Assembly (NCBI RefSeq): GCF_026210795.1
Contig: NC_089448.1
Location: 682,001-746,000 of the forward strand
Direction of reading: 5' to 3'
DNA length: 64,000 nucleotides
From: Rhizophagus irregularis
Taxonomy: Eukaryota > Glomeromycota > Glomeromycetes > Glomerales > Glomeraceae
A model generated the notes under the pieces. That model was not told where the DNA came from, searched no databases, and saw only the letters and a program-made list of their open reading frames with translations. This document shows positions 12,581 through 24,893 of this stretch, one piece after another (position 1 is the first letter of the stretch; each line of letters starts with the position of its first letter). Made by a program: the position numbers and the translations under genes.

Positions 12581-13427
12581 ATTTTAAAGTATTTTTATTT
12601 AAAAGTTATCTTTATCAGTTATAGTTAAATTTTTACTAATATAAAGTTCTTTTAAATTATATTAAAAATTTAAGTTTTATAAATTAGAATTAATCAGAAC
12701 TTTTGCTTTTAATTTCAAAGTATTAATCTTACTTTTTATCTACTATTTCTTTACTGGAATTATCTGATATTATTAGTTAAATAATAAAAAGCAACTTAAT
12801 TATTAAATACATTATTCAAAAAGTAATGTTTATTATAATATTTTTAATTATATTTAAAAGTAAAATAAATATAATAAAAGAATTTTAGAATTTTATTTAA
12901 TTTATTAGGATTTTGCTTATTTATAATATAGATTACCATAAATTTTTTATATTTATATATATATTTACCTTATTATAACTTTTAATTTTATTGGCTAATT
13001 CCAGTGACAATTGTATTGTAATAGAAAAAAACAAAAAAAAGAGTGATTAATTAAATATAAAATCATCATTAAAATAATATTATTGTAATAATAATAAAAT
13101 AAATTTAAAAAAAAACTTACTCTAATTTAAAATAAACTATAATTTTAGTTGTTCTATTATAATGGGATTAGTAAAAATGATTTTACTTTATATCTAAAAA
13201 TATTTTTTTACAAGTTTTTGACTTTATTCTGAATTTATTAGTGAAAATTATTTTTGGCATTTATGTCATATTAAAAAAAGTTTATTATTTTGCGATTTTA
13301 CAAAATATAACTCAATTATAAATAGAAATTGCATATTTATTAATTTTATTTAAAATAACTTTTTTTTTTACATTATCAATTTTATTAAAAAAAAAATTTA
13401 TATAAAAGATAAAATCCTTTATAGCTA
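12581..13427. other. AT-rich spacer
   Basis: Very AT-rich DNA between the LINE and the 3' end of the ion channel gene. Nothing supported on either strand. Confidence 0.5.
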
Positions 13428-16400
13428 CTACAAGTTTTCACTTCTTTTTAATAATAATTTTGTAATATTTTCCATTTGTTGTTTAAGTTTATCCATTTGT
13501 TGTTTAAGCTCAGTATTTTGTTGTACAAGTTCTTCTTTTGTTTGTTCTATTTGCTTCTCTAATTTATTATCTTGTTCTATTTCAATATATTTCATAATAC
13601 GATCTATTTTCTTTTCTAGTTTATTATTATCATCAGTAAATACCACTAAATTTCTCAATTTCTCACTAATAATTGGAGGATAATTAAATACAGTTTGATT
13701 ATTATCAATTGCATTAATTAAATTACGAATTTTAGTAATAGGTATATCATAATAGCTTAAAATAATTAAAATATATTAATAAAATATACAAAAACTAAAA
13801 AATTTTAATATTAACAAATTATATATATAATACTTACATCCAATCTGGAAACCATTCCTTTTTATTACGTTGCCATGGTAACATATAAAATAATTCAATT
13901 TCCATAATAATCTTTAAAAGTAAAGTATTATTAATTAATAAAATAAAATTAATATTATAATCATTAATATTAAAAGTTTACCTGTGCTTTTTGAAGTAAA
14001 TATTCTTCTTCTTTATTATAATCATCAATTGCTATGTTAAGTAATCCAATAAATAAATTCATAAGATAGATTACTGTGAAAAATGTAAAGGTAACTAATA
14101 AAATGGTCATAATAGGATTTTCACGATAAGTAAATGATGATAAAGATCCAGAGTCACCTATAATTATATTAAAAAATTATTAAAACATTTTGTTTTTTAA
14201 AAAAAAACTGGATTATAAATAAAAAGTAAATTATTACCAGTAAGAAGATTATATACTGCTAAAAGTGAAGTAGGAAACCAGTTAAACAAATTTGTATTTG
14301 AATCAGGATCTTGAATTATTGCTGTAGTGTTACTTATAGTTCCATTTGGATTAATAAAATTATATTTAGTTGCAAGATTCTGTGGATCATTATCATCATT
14401 AATATTATTTGATCTTAAAACAATAAAAAATGCTTGAGCATATCCAAGTACTAAAAAAAATAAGAGCACTACAAATGGAAAAACTTTTTTTGCAACACCA
14501 ATTATTATTGCAAAATAAATTCCAAATGATTTAAATATTCTAAAAAATAATAAAAATTTAAAACTCAATAATATAATAGATATTTCTGTAAGCCAAGGTG
14601 GTTGATTCTTATTAATAAGCCAAAAAATAGATGTTATAATGGGTAAAAGATATGCTCCAACATCTATTGATGATTAAATCAAATTAATTTTAATTTGAAT
14701 GAAAAACAATTAAATAAATGTTACTTACCAAATAAATTCCATATATCTTTAAAATAATGTTTATAATTCCATAGACATTGCCGAATTTCAAAAATTAAAA
14801 ATATTGAGCCAAATATAACAGAAATTATAAAAAGTAATTTAAAATAAAAATCAGAGATAGACTTTTGTTCTAATGTAGAAGCTAATGAATAACAAATATA
14901 AAAAATTATATAAAATAACCAGATCAGAGAATAGTAAACTCTTCCAAAAGTTTTCCACTTAAAATCTATAATTGCAGCAAAATTCCACCAATTATAAAAA
15001 TGATTACTATCTATATTACAAAATAGAATAGATTTTGATTTATATAAAAATTCGTTCCAAACACTATTACTTTTTGGTATCATCATAATTATTTTTAGTC
15101 CAATAATCATTTTTTTTAGTATTGTGATTATTTTTAATTTAATATCATGATTTTTTTTATCCTCATTATTTTCATAATCATTATTTTTGGAGTCAACTTG
15201 GTATATACATATTTGAGGAAAAGGAACAATGAAACTGACTTTTTCATATTTTGCTGAAATAGGCTTTTCTATATTTGATTTTTTAATGTAAATTATGTTT
15301 GCATATGAATAAAGTGAAGTATTTTTTGAATCTTCAATGCCAATACAATAAGGAGATAACATAATAGAAGTGCTTGAGATATATTTGATTATGAAATCAG
15401 GATAATAATCACACAATTCTGCTAAGTTTAAACTAATAATGGACATATAATTTTCAGAATAATTTTGAGTTGAATTAATAATTTGTTGAATAGTATCTTG
15501 ATGTTTTTTTTTAATTGCTATTTTTAACATTTCAATTCCAAATTTTGGTGATGCTAAATTATCACTTATAACATCTTTAACTACATTAGGTCCACCTTCT
15601 ATAAATATTGGGAATGGTATTGAGCGTTTTGAATCATCAAATTCATTTTTTAAAATTTCTCTAAAAATTGGCTTATATGCATTAATATTGTCATAATTAT
15701 TCATGAAAAAGAATTTGTCATAAATATTTTTCCATTCATTATTACGCCAAAGGTATCGTGTTTCAAGCCAAATTTCATTTATTGTTTGAATACTGATTCC
15801 ATGTATATCAATTACTATCAAATCCTTGTTATTTAATAGTTTAATTGAGAGTATATCAGAAAAAACAAACGAATGTACTAGATTTCCGTTATTATCTTCA
15901 ATTCCTATACGATTACTGTAATCATGATAAAGAACAATTCTACAAAGACCAAGATTTTTAATTTCAAACCCATCTTTTAACACAATCTTTTCACCATGTG
16001 ATACAACCTTTTTAATTTCATCTTGTTCAATGATTTTATTAAACATACTTTGTATAATTTTAAAGGTAGATAAAGAATAAATAGTATTTCTATATATGAT
16101 CTTGTTTGATAATTGTTGCAATTCATTTTCATCGATTCCATTTGTGACACAAACATTACCATTATCAGTGAAAATTTTTCTATTTAATTTAGTTATCACA
16201 CTTGTATTATTAAAATCATAGGAAATGCCAATTTCATCATAAACTTGATAAGGATCTACAAGTTTACTACCATATGGACTACAAATAGCTAATCTTTCGG
16301 TATTTTTCAAAGTTATGAATTCAGCTCGCCGAATAAACCCTACACATTCACTATCAATACCTGTGAATAAATTATAATTAGAATATATTAAAAATCTACT

Positions 16401-17408
16401 ATATCAAAAATATAATGAATGTAGTACTCACTCTTATAAATTAACATTCCATTTTCCATTGAATATATATAAGTTTCACTATCTTGCAATATCGTCAATA
16501 ACGTTTGATCTTTATTCACTGTTATTTGTCGATACCCCATAAAAGGATGAATTTCATGATATGTTCTTTCTAAATTCATCGACAATAAATCAAATTGAAG
16601 CATTTTATAGGTACTGGCAACAGGATAGGTACTGGCAAATTGTTCGAAAAATAGAAATAACTTTGTTCGAGATATAGAACATAACAACATAACATGCTCA
16701 TTTAAACGAATTTTTATATCATTAATTTGTGAATATTCCCAAGGAACTGTATTTTTTGGTTTATCTGTAAAACAGTACTTGTAAATTTTGCGTTCTATTA
16801 GTGATACTTGAATCAAATCACCATTAGGAAGGAATCCAAAATCATCATTTAGATTATGAACTTGATGCTTTAGTTTAAGAAATCGATCACTACTACTACT
16901 AGTACGATCACTATTTAAATCAATCAACCCTACAATTACAATATAAATTATTAATTAAGACATAAAATTAAATCACTATTATTTTGAGTCAAAATAAATA
17001 CCTACAAGGATTATTAAAACTACGTAATAACAAGATTTTTTTATTTAGTATAGAATTGTCTAAAAAAATATCATCAATTTTATCAATCTTAAAATAAACA
17101 TCGGGTTTTGGTTCATTCTCTTTAATTGACCATCCAAGAACTGATTTATCTTTACTACTATAAGTAACAACAAAATCATCTGAACCATATTTTTCATTGT
17201 AAGTACTAATATCATCCATGTATTGAGAAACAAAAATTCGATCAATTGATTGCCTATGTTCTTTAAAATGGTAATCATCCTTCGTTTTTGGTTGAATTTT
17301 TTCAATCTCTTTCCCATGTTCTTTTATATTATCAGGAATATTAATCTTCGTTTCTGATGTGGATGTATTATTTTGAATTTTTTGAGTTTCAACTTCTATT
17401 TTATCCAT
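13428..17408 (-). CDS. Six-TM ion transport protein with long cytoplasmic N-terminus (TRP-like)
   Basis: Seven exons give about 1,173 residues: 17408-17002, about 16910-16432, 16360-14729, 14663-14238, 14157-13982, 13911-13838 and 13755-13428. The N-terminal ~700 residues look like the degenerate WD/beta-propeller region of a Rhizophagus channel family. A membrane domain follows: S1 YSLIWLFYIIFYICYSLA, S2 LLFIISVIFGSIFLIFEI, S3-S4 in exon 4 (including LLSFKFLLFFRIFKSFGIYF), S5 FPFVVLLFFLVLGYAQAFFI, a pore helix LFNWFPTSLLAVYNLLTGDS and S6 FTFFTVIYLMNLFIGLLNIA. The S6-proximal pattern is TRP-like. The C-terminus is a coiled coil. The first intron is uncertain: the obvious acceptor near 16930 breaks the frame, whereas one at 16911 keeps it. 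A short duplication encodes ASTYPVASTY near 16615-16640. Confidence 0.8.
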
Positions 17409-18791
17409 ATTACGTGAATGAATTTTTTTTATAAAAATTTATTTTTTTTTTGTCGCTTCTTTCATAAAAAACCGAATTTATAAAATATAGGCCTTAGATT
17501 ACACAATTTTTTACAAAATATGATTGGTTGCATGTGACCAAAATATCTTACCTGGCATAAAAATATTAGTTAGTACCCTTAAACATGTACGCCAAGCAAA
17601 TTAATTTTTTTAACGACTTCATTTAAATTGGACAAAAAAAGTAAAAATTAATATTTCATCATGCATAATGTTTGGTACAAAATATTGCGCCAGAGAACGA
17701 TAAAAAACAAATTGATTTTTGAATTTGCCTAATCAACTGTGCCAATCTGCCTATCAATTTAACCGAAAGCTATAAAATCATTTATTATTAAACGCCAATA
17801 CTAGACGTCTAGACCTCTTATGACTGACTCAACTACTTTTTTTAAGGTTTGACAAAAAAGTTCCTATTTGATCCAAGGAAGTCGATTTTTGTCATTACAT
17901 CACAAGACACCAAGAATCTACATCACCATACAGGTTATTTAATGAAACTGGTTAAAGCCACTTTGTACATTTGATATTTCACTAGCCTTGTTATACTGTA
18001 ATACAAGGAATTCGTATACAGTAACCATCCATTAATTAACGATCCCAATATACTATCCTAATTAAGTAATTTAAAATATCATCGGCTTATATGATCTACA
18101 CAACTATTTCTTATTTGTAATGGTCTTAGAACATATTAAAAATTCTAATACTTTCACTTCGAAAAGAATGTTACGTGTCCTTGTTGCTATTGTAACAAAT
18201 CGAATAAAAAAATTCTAGAAGGAATTATTGGTCACGTTAACATGTGATTTTGTCACATACGGTGCAGTTTGTGACAAATGATCTATTTATCTTAAGCTAT
18301 TTAAGCTTTCTTTTCGCGTCTACATTACCAAATACCAAGAATACAAATTTTTTTTTAAAAATAAAAAGTTGGCTTATTTTCTTTACAATAGCTATAAATC
18401 TTTTAAAACAAAACTTGCAGAAAATATGAAACCTGTAGAAATAAACCTAATATCTTGTAAATCACCAAGTAAGCAATAATACCAGTTCAACAACTGTTAT
18501 TTTGACAGCCTAATTAATGCTACCTTCTCTTCTAGAAGAACAAAACTAGTAAGGAAGTCATATAGTCCTATTAATAAATTAGGTGAAGATGTTGAACATT
18601 ATCAAAATAAGTGAACCATGCCATTAACATGGAAGGGGTAACTGATAGCACTCATTATTTACAATAATTTATTTTAAATTAATGTAGTTTAATATAAATT
18701 GAAATTGAATAAATTTTATTGTTAAATTAATATTACATTCTATTTTAATAAAATAATTACTCTAATTTTATTAATTTAAAGGAATTTGGTT
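17409..18791. other. Intergenic, no supported gene
   Basis: Upstream region of the ion channel gene, which is divergent from nothing recognisable. Only short chance ORFs are present (for example 18244-18429 plus). The 3' part grades into the repeat array that starts near 18792. Confidence 0.4.
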
Positions 18792-19450
18792 TAGGGATAT
18801 CGGTTCCGGCGTGGATACCGAATCCCAAAGATAAGTTTCGAAAAAAAAATTTCGAAACTTTCTTTAATAAAACGTTTTTATAATAAAACGTTTTTTTTTA
18901 TATTTTAATTATAGGGAAATCGGTTCCGGCGTGGATACCGAATCCCAAAGATAAGTTTCGAAAATTTTCGAAACTTTAATATAAAAAACGTTATTTTTAA
19001 CGTTTTTTTTTTATTTTTTTTGTAGGAATTCGGCTCCAACGAGGACGCCGATATTCCAGGTAAGTTTCGTTTTCGAAACTTCTTTAAAAAAAACGTTTTT
19101 TAACGTTTTTTTTTTATATTATTGTAGGGAAATCGGCTCCTACTTGGATACCGAATCCCATACTAAGTGAACGAATTTTAGAAACTTTGATATAAAAAAA
19201 CGTTAATTTTAATTTCTAACGTTTTTTTTTTATTCTTTTCCTTTCTTTCGCCCTTATTCTTTCTTCTATTGGGTGAAAAATTTTTTTTTATTTATATTAT
19301 TTTTTTTTATTTTGTAGGTTCAGCTTTCGGTTCTTGGGCTTTGGATATATACTAGGTGAGTTTCGAAAACTTCGAAACTCTAAAAAAATATTTTTTTAAT
19401 TTTTTTTTTCTTCTTTGTAGGTTTCGGCTTGGGCTTTGGATATATGGGTG
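18792..19450 (+). repeat. Tandem array of exon-like units with hairpin spacers
   Basis: Six degenerate units of about 100-190 bp lie in tandem; the first two are exactly 120 bp apart (cores at 18802 and 18922). A unit has a ~35-bp GC-richer core (GGAAATCGGTTCCGGCGTGG and following), preceded by a T-rich tract ending TAG and followed by a donor-like (G/A)TAAGT or GTGAGT. Each spacer then contains an inverted repeat AAGTTTCGAAA/TTTCGAAACTT and, in most units, AAAACGTT/AACGTTTT. The cores look like micro-exons between introns. One frame is partly conserved (E-I/F-G-S-x-x-D, then FGSWALDIY in unit 5). In units 1 and 2 the donor is ATAAGT, not GT. It may be a coding repeat gene, a degenerate remnant, or a structured repeat that mimics splice sites. 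Confidence 0.65.
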
Positions 19451-19581
19451 AAACTCCTATGAATTAACATCTATAAAATTTCATTATATTCTCAAGCAAT
19501 CATCTTTGGAGTGGAGTATCTTAGGGTAAGGAAAGTTAGTTTAAGCTGAAATACTTATCTTTGAAGATAACATTGACGTTG

Positions 19582-20692
19582 GAGTATCATAGTGCTTCGA
19601 CCCGGATGAAAACCGTCATCCGGATTACACAAAAAAAAAATCCGGATTATATCCGGATTGACCCGGATTTTGAATCCGGATCAGATAATCCGGATAGAAA
19701 CCGGAAACCGGATTGGATTTACAAATGATCGGCAATAATTCTGGCCAGAATTCATAACGCCGGCCAGAATTACAAATTGTGTAACATTAAATTTTCATGC
19801 CAGCCGATAAAAAATTTTTTGCCCGGTGGCTAAACTATTTTCCCGGTGTCACGTGATGTTAATTTCGGCCAGAATTACAAATTTGGCCAAAATTATCCAA
19901 GACCACGAAATTTACATAATTCCAATTTCATTAAATACTTTTCTTTAAAACAATTTCATATTATTTCAGCATTGTCTCAGACTATTGTTTAACATTTCTT
20001 TGTAAATTAACTAATTATGAAATTTTAAACAAGATATTTTTATATACAGCTAAAGATTACTATAAATAGATGTGTTGGGTTAGTAAGGCAATTTTTTAAG
20101 GATTTGTTTCTTCTTTCAAAAATTAAAGAATCATTTGAATCAAATTACATAACACTAGTTTTAATTTTAAAAAAAGTTGTTATAATTATATAAATTTATA
20201 ATATTGAACAATTTTTCATTTTAAAACAATAATTATTATTTTGTTGTAACAAAAATAATATAAAGTTTTTTTTCTTTTGAACGTTTGAATGTGAAATCTA
20301 AAATTATTTGTTATTTGTTAATGTATAAATTTAAATAAACAAATCTGATACAAACTTCAATAAATAAATTATAATTGAAAAATCTTCTTAAACTTACTGT
20401 ATTAAAAAGTTTAATAACAAATATAAATTTAATAAATTTTAATAAAAAAATTGGTATTAGGCGCAAAAATAATTAGCCATAATATCATTTAGATATAGAT
20501 CTTTATGGATCAGCAAAATTATTATTAATAAAAAAAAAAATAATAAAAATTTCATCCGGATTCCGGGTCAAACCGGATATTTTTCATCCGGTTTATAATC
20601 CGGATGAAAACCGTGAAAATCCGGATATCCGAAAAAAAAAATCCGGATCAATCCGGATTGATCCGGATACGGGTCGAGGCACTAGAGTATCA
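19582..20692. mobile_element. Non-autonomous hAT DNA transposon
   Basis: The element spans 19590-20684 (1,095 bp) and is flanked by an 8-bp duplication GAGTATCA at 19582-19589 and 20685-20692. The ends are inverted: TAGTGCTTCGACCCG on the left, and TAGTGCCTCGACCCG on the right when reverse-complemented. The first bases fit the hAT end consensus YARNG, and the 8-bp duplication is the hAT hallmark. Both subterminal regions are packed with CCGGAT/ATCCGG repeats in both orientations, the sort of clustered sites hAT transposases bind. The AT-rich interior has no transposase ORF, so it must be mobilised in trans. Confidence 0.85.
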
Positions 20693-21689
20693 GCCAATGG
20701 ACAAATAACACTTTCTTTTTAAATGAATCATGATTTTAGTCGATTCCACCTAACAGGTAATAAAATGCATTAACTTGTGATACTACGCTTAATTAGAATT
20801 GGGTTAAATATTGCGTCACCAAAATATTGCTGCGCCTACACTTTTTTTGATTATTTAATTTTTTTTTTCTCATCAGTTTAAATTGAATCAAAAGTAAAAA
20901 ATTTTCTTTTTTAAAAGAAGATTAGCGCGTTTTTCCCTTATATTAAAGTAAATTGAAAAGTGTTAAGTAGAAAGTAATATTAATGTTAATGATTTTTTTT
21001 AGTTTTTTATGTTAGGGAATTATGCAATAGTGATTTCTGATTTAACAATAAACTAAACTATTATAGAACTTTGACTTTAAAAGAACATGAACTTAAGGGA
21101 ATTCTTGTGAATTAAATCTAAATTATTGGCTTAAAATCAATTCTAATTGAGCTAGCAGTGTAAGACAATATATCAAAATTAAAGAAACGAAACAATTGGC
21201 GAACTCAAAAAACGTATTAAAGATTGCTTCGAGACCATTGTTACATACTTAAACATATTCCTCCCAGTGGATAACTATATGTATTCCCCATTTCATCGTG
21301 TAATCGGCCGTGTGACAAATATAAGCGCGACAAATATGTTTTCACCACTTGAAAAAAAGTCCCTCAAGTACTACAAATACTTATGAATAAGGAATATTTT
21401 TTATTTGATCACGTGCTACTCGGTGCTAGTGCGGTTTTGCACCAACGCTAGAAGATTATTATGCAGGCACCGAAGATCATGCATAAACTTTTTTTAGTCT
21501 AAAAATATCGGTACATCAGAAACAACATGGCTGCCATGTTATATACTGTATATGTACAATTATTTACAAATATTCTAATTAATAAAATTTCGAAATTTAA
21601 AAGAGTGAATAATTATGCTTTTTATTGAAAAATTTGATGATATTAAATAAAATAAATAAAGATATTAAAAACTGAAAAGAAAAATCAAA
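20693..21689. other. Intergenic, no supported gene
   Basis: AT-rich DNA between the hAT element and the 3' end of the minus-strand gene ending at 21690. No ORF, RNA gene or repeat that I can support. Confidence 0.45.
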
Positions 21690-22754
21690 TTATCTAATAT
21701 TTGTAAAGACCCATTTACAATTAACTATAGTAACAATAACAACTGTATTACTTTTTAATTTTTCATCCAATTTATTATAAACTTTTTTAACAACTTTAGC
21801 AACTTTTCCACTTGGGCACCAAATATGTAATATTTGTTTCCATATTCTTGCATTAGTTATATTTTTTGTAGAAGAATTTATTCCTGCTAATTTTTTTGTT
21901 AAAAGACGGTATGCATCAAATTTTGTAAATTTTCTTTTATGCGCATATGCTCTAGTTACTGATACTCCAAGTGTTAAGTTATAAGGATGTCGAAAATTAA
22001 TTAAATAATCTGTCATTGGCCGATTTATAAAAAAGTATTTAATTTCCATCTAAAAATAATATATGATTTATTATTAGCAGTTAGCATAATGTAAAATATT
22101 TTAATACTAATGCATGTTTTTTTTATAATTACCTCAGTTTTAAATAATTGAACATCTAAAATTCTTGTAATAATTTCACAAGAAAATATTTCTGATAAGA
22201 AACTTCCGCCACCAGCGTTTGGTTGACATTTCATTTTATTAGATTCAATATTCCATTCAATATCATCAAATTTTTTTCCAAAAGCATTTATATTTATACT
22301 TAAAAATGTTCTTTGTTTTCGTTGAGTAAGTCCAATTAAAAGATTTAATAAATCATTTGAATTTGCATATATAATAATATCATTAAAATTAAAAAAATAA
22401 TGATCTATATTTGAATTAATACAAGTTGAGTAGGTTAATGAGGAGGTGGTGGTGGTTACATCTTCCACCTCCTCGTTTTGTTGTTGTTGATGTTGGGGAA
22501 GAAGAAGGGGGAGATGATTCGAAACAATATTCGTTTGCAGCATATTGCAATCGACATTCTCCTCGTTGCTTACGCGGTTCTTCATCTTCTCTATCGCTAC
22601 CGGACGAATCAATAATTGATTCGTCCGTAAAATCAAAGCCAAAAATTTCAAAACATTGATGTATGTTTATTATTTCGGTCGAAGAACTGTCAGAATTGTT
22701 AGAGCTATTAGAGGTGTTAACGCTCTTTACGCTGTTCGACAAAATTGATGACAT
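21690..22754 (-). CDS. Conserved fungal protein of unknown function
   Basis: Three exons give about 305 residues: 22754-22469, 22404-22133 and 22049-21690. The donor of the first intron could instead lie at 22459; both choices keep the frame. The N-terminal ~95 residues are acidic, Ser-rich and disordered (SNSSNNSDSSSTE, DSSGSDREDEEPR). The rest is a folded domain with NDIIIYANSNDLLNLLIGL, FLSININAFGKKF, LGVSVTRAYAHKRKFTKFDA, ILHIWCPSGKVAKVV and a C-terminal VVIVTIVNCKWVF strand. I recall similar 'GVSVTRA...W..ILH.W' proteins in other fungi, without a known function. A long ORF on the opposite strand (22426-22659) is a shadow of the acidic repeat-rich exon. Confidence 0.65.
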
Positions 22755-23169
22755 GTTGAGATTTTTTACGAGAATAAAAAAAAAAGACGAGATGTAATTT
22801 AAAAATTCGAAAAGTAAAATAAATGCAGTAAAAAGTGCAAAGATTTTAAGATTATAAGAAGTGAAAAATCGTTTGGATTTAAAAAAAAAAAATCACTTTT
22901 TTTAATTTTCTAATTTATAAAAAATTTGTTATACTGCGGTGAAAATTGCGGTAGGCATTTTTGGTCATCGTCAATGACTCATTATTTATCATTACCTGTT
23001 ACTGCATTACTGGAATTTTTTTTCCGATTTTGTTATAGTTTTGTTATGCACAGTAAAAACCATCCTAATTAGGTAAATTTATGTGTTACTGTAATACTGT
23101 AAATATTATTCATGCTAACTAATTTTTTTTTTCATTCTTAATCTTATTTTTTCCTCTCAATAACTGATA
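22755..23169. promoter_or_regulatory. Shared divergent intergenic region
   Basis: 415 bp separate the starts of the minus-strand unknown gene and the plus-strand DUF92 gene, so it likely holds both promoters. It contains poly(A/T) tracts near 22770-22920 and a near-palindromic TTACTGTAATACTGTAA at about 23085. No specific factor site can be named. Confidence 0.35.
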
Positions 23170-24455
23170 ATGAAATTATTTTATACGTTTATCATTACAT
23201 TATTGATTACATTACATGGTTATCGTAAAAAATCCTTATCTACTTCTGGAGCATTAGCAGCATTTTTTGTTGGCGTAGGAACAATACAGAATGATTGGCC
23301 AGTTTTTGCCGTTGTATTATTAGTATTTTATTTTACTGGTTCAAGATTAACAAAGGTAAAAGTTTATGTTTGAAAAGGATATTTATTAATAATTTAGAGA
23401 GAAATATTTTTATATAAATATAAATATTAGTACAAAGCGGAAAGAAAGGAGCAACTTGAGGAAGAATATCACGAAGGTAAGTTATGGAGTAAAATAGAAT
23501 CGTTTTTTTTTTTGCGTGCTAAAATTTTCAAATTATATAGGCGGACAAAGAAATGCAATTCAAGTATTCAGTAATGCTTTAGTTGGGACAATACTTGCTA
23601 TTATACATCAATATTATTATGGTGATGAAGAATCATGTTTATTAGATGATCGTAGATCAAGATTCATTTTTTTCATGTATCTTGGGTAATTATAAAAAAA
23701 AAAGGAACCTTTTTACTTTTAAATTATTTAAAATTTTTTTTTTATTATTAAAGAATTTATGCCACATGTAATGGAGATACGGTAAGTGCTTCATTTAATG
23801 GGTTGAATTTTTTTTTTAGATAATAACAATAAAACTTTCTTATAGTGGGCAAGTGAACTTGGTATTCTTAATAAAGGATGGCCTATACTAATAACCACAC
23901 TCAAAAAGGTGAGATAACGTTCTTGATCTTTCTCATAAATCTTTTCTCATATAACTAAATATAAAATTATATTGATTATAATGATAAAGGTTCCACCTGG
24001 CACAAATGGGGGAGTTACTCCGTTAGGATTATTAGCTTCAGTATTAGGTGGATTTATAATTGGACTATCAGCAATAATATCATTAGGATTATCAAATTTA
24101 TGTAAAGGATATATAGAAATAATATTAATAGCTTCAATATCGGGATTCATGGGTTCATTAATTGATTCATTGTTAGGAGCTACTGTACAAATTTCTAAAT
24201 ATGATGAAAAATTAAAAAAAATTACTTATCAAAAAAATGAACATTCTAAAACGATTAGTGGGTATGATTTATTAGATAATAATCAAGTAAGAAATTTTAA
24301 ATTATTTTTTTTTTGGAAAAGTGTTGTTTAATTAATCGTTGTTAAATTTGATTGTTCATATATATATATATATATTTTTATAGGTTAATTTTGTGTCATC
24401 TTTAGTAACAGGTGCAACAACAGCTTGTATTTGTGATTTAATTTACACAAAATGA
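23170..24455 (+). CDS. TMEM19: TMEM19-like integral membrane protein (DUF92)
   Basis: Seven exons give 278 residues: 23170-23355, 23431-23476, 23541-23685, 23754-23781, 23846-23908, 23990-24286 and 24384-24455. All introns are GT-AG and in phase. The DUF92 signature is clear: residues HGYRKKSLSTSGALAAFFVG near the N-terminus, GGQRNAIQVFSNA, CNGDTWASELGILNKGWPIL, PPGTNGGVTPLGLLASVLGG and a late SGFMGSLIDSLLGATVQ. Five or six hydrophobic membrane segments are visible. Animal members are TMEM19; the plant plastid member VTE6 is a phytyl-phosphate kinase, so a CTP-dependent prenyl-phosphate kinase activity is possible but only inferred. The length is close to the usual 280-340 residues. The final exon encodes VNFVSSLVTGATTACICDLI. 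Confidence 0.92.
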
Positions 24456-24893
24456 ATCATAATTGCATATATTTTTAGATGAAGTAGGACAATGTTTGTT
24501 TAACAATTATTATTTTGGCACTTGTACGGATTAGAGGTGTTAATATTTTATACTTAATAATAATAACCAAGAGAATTTTTATTTATTTACTTATGCAATA
24601 AGTTGTAATTATAATTTTTACCAATCCCTTAAAGCGAAATTGTGTCATAATGTTTTTTTTAAAAAAAAGAAAAGAAAAAGCCAAATGAAAGAAATTTCTA
24701 ATTCTAACTAGATAAAGTTTACGAATATGAGTGAAAAAAAAAAAAGAAAGAAAGAAAGAAAGAAAAAGTAGTAATGATTAATGTAACCTTTTATTTACAA
24801 ATTTATATATATTATTTTTTCTTTTTTTCTTTCTGTAATATCACCAAATTTCATGGAAATTCGGGTATTACATCAAACTATCATTAAAATCCA
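24456..24893. other. Convergent 3' intergenic region with a GAAA microsatellite
   Basis: Lies between the 3' ends of the DUF92 gene and the PacC gene. A short (GAAA)n-type tract is present at about 24740-24765. No gene seen. Confidence 0.5.

Noticed and set aside
22426-22659. Plus-strand ORF with Trp/Pro/Arg-rich protein
   Set aside because: Antisense of the low-complexity acidic exon of the minus-strand gene; no splice context of its own.
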